A stretch of DNA of 9,721 nucleotides. Origin: JABFXC01 sp035551575. Lineage in GTDB: Bacteria; Gemmatimonadota; Gemmatimonadetes; Gemmatimonadales; Gemmatimonadaceae. A program made the position numbers and the translations under genes. Below are positions 5,510 to 9,721 of this stretch, one piece after another. The DNA is taken from NCBI GenBank assembly GCA_035551575.1, contig DASZNJ010000323.1, forward strand, positions 1-9,721, given 5' to 3'. Positions within the stretch are counted from its first letter, which is position 1. Each line of letters opens with the position of its first letter. The notes beneath the pieces were generated by a model, which worked only from the letters and a program-made list of their open reading frames with translations, did not search any database and was not told the DNA's origin.

Positions 5510-6319
5510 TTGCGAAGCAAGGCAAGCGTTGACGGGCATCCGCTCCACCCCGGGGTGATCCCCTTTCCGTTCGCGTTTCTCTTCGGCGCCTTCCTCTTCG
5601 ACGCCGGCGGGATCGCCTTCGCGGTGCCGTCGTGGTGGGTGACGGGCTTCCACCTCGCGATCGCCGGGCTGGCGACGGCGGTGATCGCGGCGATCCCGGG
5701 CTTCATCGACTACTTCGCGACGGTGCCGCCCCGCAGTCAGGCGCGCTCGCGGGCGACATGGCACATGATGCTCGCCCTCTCCACCGTCGCGCTCTTCGCG
5801 ACCGCGACATGGATCCGCGGCAGCGCCGACCTCCCTCCGAGCGCGCTCGGCCTTACCCTCGAGCTGATCGGCATCCTCGTCCTCGCGGCGACGGGGTGGA
5901 TCGGTGGGGTGCTCGTCGTCCGCGACCAGATCGGCGTCGACAACCGTTATGCGGGCAATGGCCGCTGGAATGAAGCCAGGGTGGAGCGCGGCGCCGATGG
6001 AATGGTGGTCGCGGCCAGGTGCGGCGAGCTGGGGATGGACCAGATGAAGCTCCTCGAGGTCGAGGGGCGGCGCATCGTCCTCGCGCGGACGCCGAAGGGG
6101 TACACCGCCTTCGACGATGCGTGCACGCACGGCGGCGGCTCGCTCGCCGCGGGAACGCTCATCTGCGGGGTGGTGCAGTGCCCGGGGCACGGGTCGCAGT
6201 TCGACACCCGGTCGGGGACGGTCCGCGCCGGCCCGGCCGGCCGCCCGGTCAACGTCTACGGGGTGGACGCCAGCGACGGGGTGATCCGCATCGCCCTCCC
6301 CGGCGGGATCGATGCGTGA
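5510..6319 (+). CDS. DUF2231 membrane domain fused to a Rieske [2Fe-2S] domain
   Basis: From a TTG at 5510 this is 269 residues. The first half is a DUF2231-type domain opening with GHPLHPGVIPFPFAF (9-23) and four predicted membrane segments (about 17-39, 44-66, 86-104, 113-138). The second half (about 165-265) is a Rieske domain: cluster ligands C205 and H207 (CTHGG) and C224 and H227 (CPGH), followed by GSQFD. The loops look like the NirD/ferredoxin type. The protein should place an iron-sulfur electron-transfer domain at the inner membrane; its redox partner is unknown. Start choice: an in-frame GTG (5444) or ATG (5447) would add 21-22 residues with no domain character and would translate through the leader hairpin, whereas TTG gives the natural beginning (M)RSKASVDGHPLHP. 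There is no strong Shine-Dalgarno for any of them. Confidence 0.92.
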   Translation: MRSKASVDGHPLHPGVIPFPFAFLFGAFLFDAGGIAFAVPSWWVTGFHLAIAGLATAVIAAIPGFIDYFATVPPRSQARSRATWHMMLALSTVALFATATWIRGSADLPPSALGLTLELIGILVLAATGWIGGVLVVRDQIGVDNRYAGNGRWNEARVERGADGMVVAARCGELGMDQMKLLEVEGRRIVLARTPKGYTAFDDACTHGGGSLAAGTLICGVVQCPGHGSQFDTRSGTVRAGPAGRPVNVYGVDASDGVIRIALPGGIDA

Positions 6320-6476
6320 CCGACGCGACGCGGCGCGGCGCGGCGCGTTGCAGCCGCGCTCGAACCTTGCTGTTGAAGGTCCCCATCACCGCCGGCGCCC
6401 TCGACGGGGCGTCCACGACCGGAAGCGCGGCCGCGTGCCGTCCCCCGCACCGGCCATCACACGTTTGGCAGCCAAC

Positions 6477-6854
6477 ATGATGCAGACATCCGAGAGCTCG
6501 TCCGCGAGGGGCGGTTCCCCTTCCCCGCGCGACGTGAAGGCCGAGCAGCTGACGGAGGAGTTCCGCGGTCGCGGCCGCGTCGGGAACGACGGCTCGCTCC
6601 TCCTCTGGTCGAACGACGCGGTCGATCTCGTCAACCGCGCCGCCGACGAGGGAGTGCCTATCCTCTCGATCGCCGTCGTCGCCCCCGCCGCGAAGGGGAG
6701 CGAGGCCGCGCTCGACCATCGCGCCGACTACCGCCGCGAAGTCAGCGACGGCCACGGCTGCTGGGAGTCGGCCGACGCGTTCATCCGCCGCCGCGGCGAG
6801 CTCGGGCTGCTCTTCCGGATCGAGCTCGGGGACGACCCGCTGCAGATAGTCTGA
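6477..6854 (+). CDS. 125-residue protein of unknown function
   Basis: Starting at tandem ATGs (6477, 6480), the protein has a Ser-rich, low-complexity N-terminus (4-18) and then a compact globular part: LLLWSNDAVDLVNRAADEGV (41-60), ILSIAVVAP (62-70), DYRREVSDGHGCWESADAFI (84-103) and GLLFRIEL (110-117). Strands alternate with helices, and there is no signal peptide or membrane segment. I do not recognise a named family. A GTG at 6534 (DVKAEQL) could be the real start, which would remove the Ser-rich stretch. The frame stays open upstream to 6312, but the sequence there lacks coding character. It lies 157 bases after the Rieske fusion on the same strand, so shared transcription is possible. 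Codon use matches its neighbours, so it does not look recently acquired. Confidence 0.68.
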   Translation: MMQTSESSSARGGSPSPRDVKAEQLTEEFRGRGRVGNDGSLLLWSNDAVDLVNRAADEGVPILSIAVVAPAAKGSEAALDHRADYRREVSDGHGCWESADAFIRRRGELGLLFRIELGDDPLQIV

Positions 6855-6967
6855 CCGTCAGGCGCTGCGGCACCCTTCGGTCCATCCCCGGCCGGCGCTC
6901 GACCGCCGAGCGATGGTCACGCATCAAGCGCTTCGGATCGGGCCGCTCCTCGAGCCCGCGCCATGCA

Positions 6968-7003
6968 AACAGGCTCCCCTGCCTCACGGCAGGGGAGCCT
7001 GTT
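6968..7003. terminator. Strong hairpin between convergent genes, terminator of the receptor gene
   Basis: A perfect 16-bp stem (aacaggctcccctgcc, 6968-6983, against 6988-7003) closes a 4-base loop (tcac). On the minus strand the stem ends in tgttt followed by gc, so there is a short T run but not a classic one. The position, 40 bases after the receptor stop and about 113 bases after the 125-residue gene stop, fits termination from both sides. Confidence 0.75.
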
Positions 7004-7004
7004 G

Positions 7005-7020
7005 TCATCCGCGCGGATGA
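7005..7020. repeat. Perfect 16-bp palindrome
   Basis: tcatccgcgcggatga reads the same on both strands (8+8, no spacer). It begins one base after the terminator hairpin and lies 22 bases beyond the receptor stop codon. It could be a protein-binding site, or the remnant of a second hairpin. Confidence 0.7.
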
Positions 7021-7042
7021 AAGCCGGTCCGGACCCGTGGCG

Positions 7043-9280
7043 TCACGGCGACAGGCGCAGCGAGACATATCCGCTGCGCCCGAGCGCCGGGATGATCCCG
7101 GGGCCGGGGTACTCGTCGGTGCGGCGGGTGAAGTACTTCCGGTCGGCGACGTTGTTGACGCCGGCCTGGACGCGGACGTGCGCGCCGAGGCGGGCGGTCG
7201 CCGACCAGTCGAGCACGGTGTAGGCCGGGATCACGCCGACCACGGCGTCGTCGCTGCGCACGGTGTTGTTCGCGTCGCCGAACGCGCTGCCGACGTGGCT
7301 GGCGAGGAGCGTCGTGCCTAACGGTCCGGCGGCGAGGGTCACCCCCGCCCGCTCGATCGCCCGCGGCGCGTACTCGACGCGCTTCCCGTCGAACTCCCCG
7401 CTCGTGTACCGGGCGTCGATCAGCGCCAGCGAGTTGAAGACCGTCACCGAGCGCCGGATGCCGCCGCCGGTGCCGCCGATCGCGAGCGGCGTCAGCTCGA
7501 CGTAGCTCTCCAGCCCCTGGTGGATGCTGTTGGCGACGTTGGTCCGCTCGGTGAAGGTGGCCCCGCCCGCATCGGTGCGCGAGACGAGGCCGATCCGCCC
7601 GTCGATCGCGAGGCGGAAGACGCCGACGTCGAAGCGAACGCGGTCGTCAGCGAGCGTTCCCCGCCAGCCAAGGTCGGCGTTCACCGCCTTCGTGTCGCGG
7701 AGCGACGGGTCGATGCGCGACACGCTCCCGACCGGGGTCAGCGACGAGTAGTCGATCGGCCGGTAGCCCTGCGTGACGTTCGCGTACACCCCGGTCGTGG
7801 CCGACGCGATGAAGCTCGCCCCGAGCCCGGCCAGCGGAACGGTGCGCCGCTTCGACTGCGGGGCGAAGGTGGTGTCGGTATAGCCGTCGGCGCGCGACGA
7901 CAGCGTCTCGAGGCGGAGCCCCGGCAGCAGCGTCAGGCGCGTTCCGAGGTGAATCGCGTTCTCCGCCCACGCTGCAACGTTGGCGTTGGCGAAGCGGATG
8001 TCGTATCCGTACGTGCCGCTGGCCAGGTCGAGGTCGAAATCGGAGCCGGTCGTCCCCTCGCCTCCCCCCTGGCGGTGCATCGCGCCGTTGAACCAGCGCA
8101 CTCCCGTCGCCAGCGAGCTCCGCGCGCCGAACAGCCGGTAGTCGGCGAGGACGCGAAGCTCTTCCGTCGCGTTGCGGAACCCCTCGCGCCCGACCTCGCG
8201 CGGCACGAACTGCCCGGTTGCCGGGTCGATCTCGTCGAGGGCGCCGGGCCCGCCGTCCTCGTTGCGCCAGACGAGCGAGCGCGAGCTGCCGAGCACCGAA
8301 GTCACGCTCTGCACGCGGACGTTCCGCGCCGCCCGCCAGTCGAGCGCGACTGACGCGACGTTCCACGGCGAGGTGAGCCAGTTCCGGCTGCGATACGACC
8401 GCCTCGCCCCCGCCCCACCGGCGAACTGCGCATCGGACAGCCCGCCCGGCATGTGGATCCGGTTGCGGAGGAGCGAATAGCTCGCCGTCCCGCTCAGCGT
8501 CGGCGTCACGTCGACCGTCAGCGCCGCGTAGGCGCTCGTCTGCCGGTAGTCGGAGTTCGGGCGCCAGCCATCGTCGGCGCGCCGCTGCGCATAGCTGAAC
8601 CAGCGCCAGCGCTCCCCCGAGGTGCCTAACGACAGGTAGGTGTTGGCGAGGCCGAAGCTTCCCGCGGTGTGCTGCGCATCGACCGCCAGCGCGCGCCCTG
8701 GTGCGCTCGTCCGCATCACGTAGTTGACCACCCCGCCGAGCTGCGGCCCATACTGCAGCGCCCCCGAGCCGCGGACGATCTCGATCCGCTCGACCGCTTC
8801 CATCGGCGGCGAGTAGTAGGTCTCCGGGTAGCCGTAGGGGTCGGCCGCGATGATCACGCCGTCCTGCCTGACGTTCATCTCCACCGACTGCGTCGGGTTG
8901 AGCCCGCGCAGCGCGATCCCGTTCGAGGGGAAGCCGCTCCCCTCGGTCTCGGCGACGTTCAGTCCCGGCACCCGGCCGAGCACCTGGCGGGCGACGTTCT
9001 GCGCGGTGTTCGCGCCGACGCTGTCCACGAGCACGGCCTCGCTCCGCTTCCCGACGAGGAGCATCGCGCCGAACCGGTCGGGGAGAAAGGTGACCGTCCG
9101 CGGCGCGGCCGGGGCGATGACGCGCACCGTCTCGAGGCGCGTCCCGGGACGTGCGCTGTCGGCGGCCGGGAGGGAATCCCTCTGCTGGGCGGCGGCGCCG
9201 CGGCTGGCGAGGGCGAGGGAGGCGACGGCGATCGACGCCGCGATGGAGGAGGCTCGGAGCTTCTGTGCTGGAGCGATCAC
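7043..9280 (-). CDS. TonB-dependent outer-membrane receptor, FecA-like
   Basis: From the GTG at 9280 this is 745 residues. It begins with a signal peptide (KLRASSIAASIAVASLALASRGAAA, cleavage likely before QQ), then a TonB-box-like LETVRVIAP (49-57). A plug domain (about 72-190) has RVPGLNV, GIALRGLNPTQS, DGVIIAADPYGYPE and IEIVRGSGALQYGPQLGGVVNYV, closely like the plug of ferric-citrate receptor FecA. The rest is a beta-barrel ending YPGPGIIPALGRSGYVSLRLSP. It should import a ferric siderophore or ferric citrate-like ligand with energy from TonB-ExbB-ExbD; the ligand cannot be told. Start choice: the open frame reaches a TTG at 9358 but the extra 26 residues are poor signal-peptide sequence. 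The last residue is Pro, not the usual aromatic. Two CGTTAGGC octamers lie at 7316-7323 and 8624-8631. No fec-type regulator is adjacent. Confidence 0.93.
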   Translation of the reverse strand: MIAPAQKLRASSIAASIAVASLALASRGAAAQQRDSLPAADSARPGTRLETVRVIAPAAPRTVTFLPDRFGAMLLVGKRSEAVLVDSVGANTAQNVARQVLGRVPGLNVAETEGSGFPSNGIALRGLNPTQSVEMNVRQDGVIIAADPYGYPETYYSPPMEAVERIEIVRGSGALQYGPQLGGVVNYVMRTSAPGRALAVDAQHTAGSFGLANTYLSLGTSGERWRWFSYAQRRADDGWRPNSDYRQTSAYAALTVDVTPTLSGTASYSLLRNRIHMPGGLSDAQFAGGAGARRSYRSRNWLTSPWNVASVALDWRAARNVRVQSVTSVLGSSRSLVWRNEDGGPGALDEIDPATGQFVPREVGREGFRNATEELRVLADYRLFGARSSLATGVRWFNGAMHRQGGGEGTTGSDFDLDLASGTYGYDIRFANANVAAWAENAIHLGTRLTLLPGLRLETLSSRADGYTDTTFAPQSKRRTVPLAGLGASFIASATTGVYANVTQGYRPIDYSSLTPVGSVSRIDPSLRDTKAVNADLGWRGTLADDRVRFDVGVFRLAIDGRIGLVSRTDAGGATFTERTNVANSIHQGLESYVELTPLAIGGTGGGIRRSVTVFNSLALIDARYTSGEFDGKRVEYAPRAIERAGVTLAAGPLGTTLLASHVGSAFGDANNTVRSDDAVVGVIPAYTVLDWSATARLGAHVRVQAGVNNVADRKYFTRRTDEYPGPGIIPALGRSGYVSLRLSP

Positions 9281-9359
9281 TGGCAGAACGGATGGCAGGG
9301 GTGCGGGACAGGGATGCCGGTCGGTCCGGCAACCGCGAGCCAGAGAGATAATTGGCAAT

Positions 9360-9378
9360 CCCGATTAAATCAATCGGG
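9360..9378. promoter_or_regulatory. 19-bp palindrome upstream of the TonB receptor, candidate operator
   Basis: cccgattaaatcaatcggg has 9-1-9 symmetry with 8 of 9 positions matching, in an AT-rich pocket about 80 bases upstream of the chosen start codon. On the minus strand a TTGATT hexamer lies within it, followed after 17 bases by TATCTC, a weak promoter, so a bound protein would cover the -35 region. The length equals that of a Fur box, but the sequence does not match the GATAATGATAATCATTATC consensus well. Confidence 0.45.
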
Positions 9379-9402
9379 AATGGCCGCGGGGACGTGCGAG
9401 CG

Positions 9403-9440
9403 GCGACGAGTGCTGAGCGACGAGTGATCAGCGAAGTGAG
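9403..9440. repeat. Short 14-bp-period direct repeat
   Basis: gcgacgagtgctga (9403-9416) is followed by gcgacgagtgatca (9417-9430) and a partial third unit gcgaagtgag (9431-9440). It lies within non-coding DNA upstream of the receptor. The sequence is unrelated to the 14-bp repeat at the end of the window. Confidence 0.7.
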
Positions 9441-9620
9441 GGGAACGTGGTCGACCCGGCGAACGCGGACACGATCGTCTGGACATCAGGCAGTCGCTTC
9501 ACCCCTGCGACGACGACCACCGCGACGGCTGCGAGCAGGCCGCCCGGGACTGCCAAGGGCGGAACTGCCAGTGGTCAGGGAGACACTCGGCAGGCTGCTC
9601 CGGCCACTTGGCATGCTGCA
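9441..9620. other. Non-coding spacer
   Basis: No frame here has coding character. The bases contain short direct repeats of ctgcca (9549 and 9565 areas) and a loosely complementary ccagtgg / ccacttgg pair (9567-9608), similar in style to the inverted element upstream of rtcB. I see no promoter or RNA family. Confidence 0.35.
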
Positions 9621-9721
9621 GGGACATGAGGCAGGGGACATGAGGCAGGGCACATGAGGCAGGGGACAGGAGGCAGGGGACAGGAGGCAGGGGGCATGAG
9701 GCAGGGGGCATGAGGCAGGGG
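9621..9721. repeat. 14-bp tandem repeat (minisatellite) running off the window end
   Basis: Seven successive units of about gggacatgaggcag occur with exact 14-base spacing; catgag or its variant caggag falls at 9625, 9639, 9653, 9667, 9681, 9695 and 9709, and an eighth unit begins at the edge. Variants cluster in pairs (units 4-5 have cagg, units 6-7 have gggggcatg), which suggests stepwise duplication. The array has no obvious gene; a minus-strand open frame through it encodes Cys/Pro-rich repeats and is probably spurious. Confidence 0.88.

Noticed and set aside
4792..5706. 304-codon minus-strand open frame
   Set aside because: It crosses repeats, the 80-residue orphan and the start of the Rieske fusion, with Pro/Arg-rich low-information protein; judged non-coding.
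7647..9332. 561-codon minus-strand open frame
   Set aside because: It is a second frame of the TonB receptor with Arg/Pro/Ala-rich composition typical of GC-rich shadows; the receptor frame has unmistakable plug and barrel motifs.
9360..9378. Classical Fur box
   Set aside because: The symmetry and length fit, but the bases do not match the consensus well enough to name Fur; kept only as an unnamed candidate operator.
9499..9711. 70-codon minus-strand frame rich in Cys and Pro
   Set aside because: It is the translation of the 14-bp tandem repeat and flanking spacer; 14 is not a multiple of three, so copy changes would break it.
9621..9721. CRISPR-like array
   Set aside because: Units are 14 bp directly abutting with no spacers, so it is a minisatellite.

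Overview
This is a GC-rich window (roughly 70% by eye) from a diderm bacterium. The diderm call rests on a TonB-dependent outer-membrane receptor with a signal peptide and on a lipoprotein with a clear lipobox. The gene style (GC-rich, mostly without Shine-Dalgarno sequences, two short orphan families, alternative TTG/GTG starts) resembles soil Gemmatimonadota or a related phylum. That placement is an impression, since no rRNA or marker gene is present.

Layout. (1) Positions 1-1525, minus strand: an HPP-family membrane protein followed 4 bases later by a serine/threonine kinase whose 3' end lies outside the window. (2) Positions 1604-2698, plus strand, divergent from that pair: a protein with three FHA-type domains, a plausible phospho-threonine reader for the kinase. 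(3) Positions 2774-3181: a small lipoprotein of unknown function. (4) Positions 3190-3516: a very large imperfect palindrome filling the gap between two convergent genes. (5) Positions 3526-4749, minus: an RtcB RNA ligase with all expected metal and guanylylation residues. (6) Positions 4750-5124: a non-coding stretch with an inverted-repeat element in the likely rtcB leader and a possible small structured RNA. (7) Positions 5125-6854, plus: an 80-residue orphan, a DUF2231-Rieske fusion membrane protein with a hairpin-rich leader, and a 125-residue orphan. (8) Positions 6968-7020: a strong hairpin next to a perfect 16-bp palindrome between convergent genes. (9) Positions 7043-9280, minus: a FecA-like TonB-dependent receptor with a 19-bp palindrome just upstream. 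(10) Positions 9281-9721: non-coding DNA with two unrelated 14-bp-period repeats, the second running off the edge.

How the genes work together: the only clear functional unit is the HPP/kinase pair facing the FHA protein, a probable Ser/Thr phosphorylation signalling locus. The rest looks like independent housekeeping and uptake genes.

The two most unusual signals are not genes. The octamer CGTTAGGC occurs six times, always on the coding strand, always in the same reading frame as (N)CG-TTA-GGC (Leu-Gly), and I find no in-frame TTA codon elsewhere. The second is the roughly 300-bp concentric palindrome centred on position 3356.
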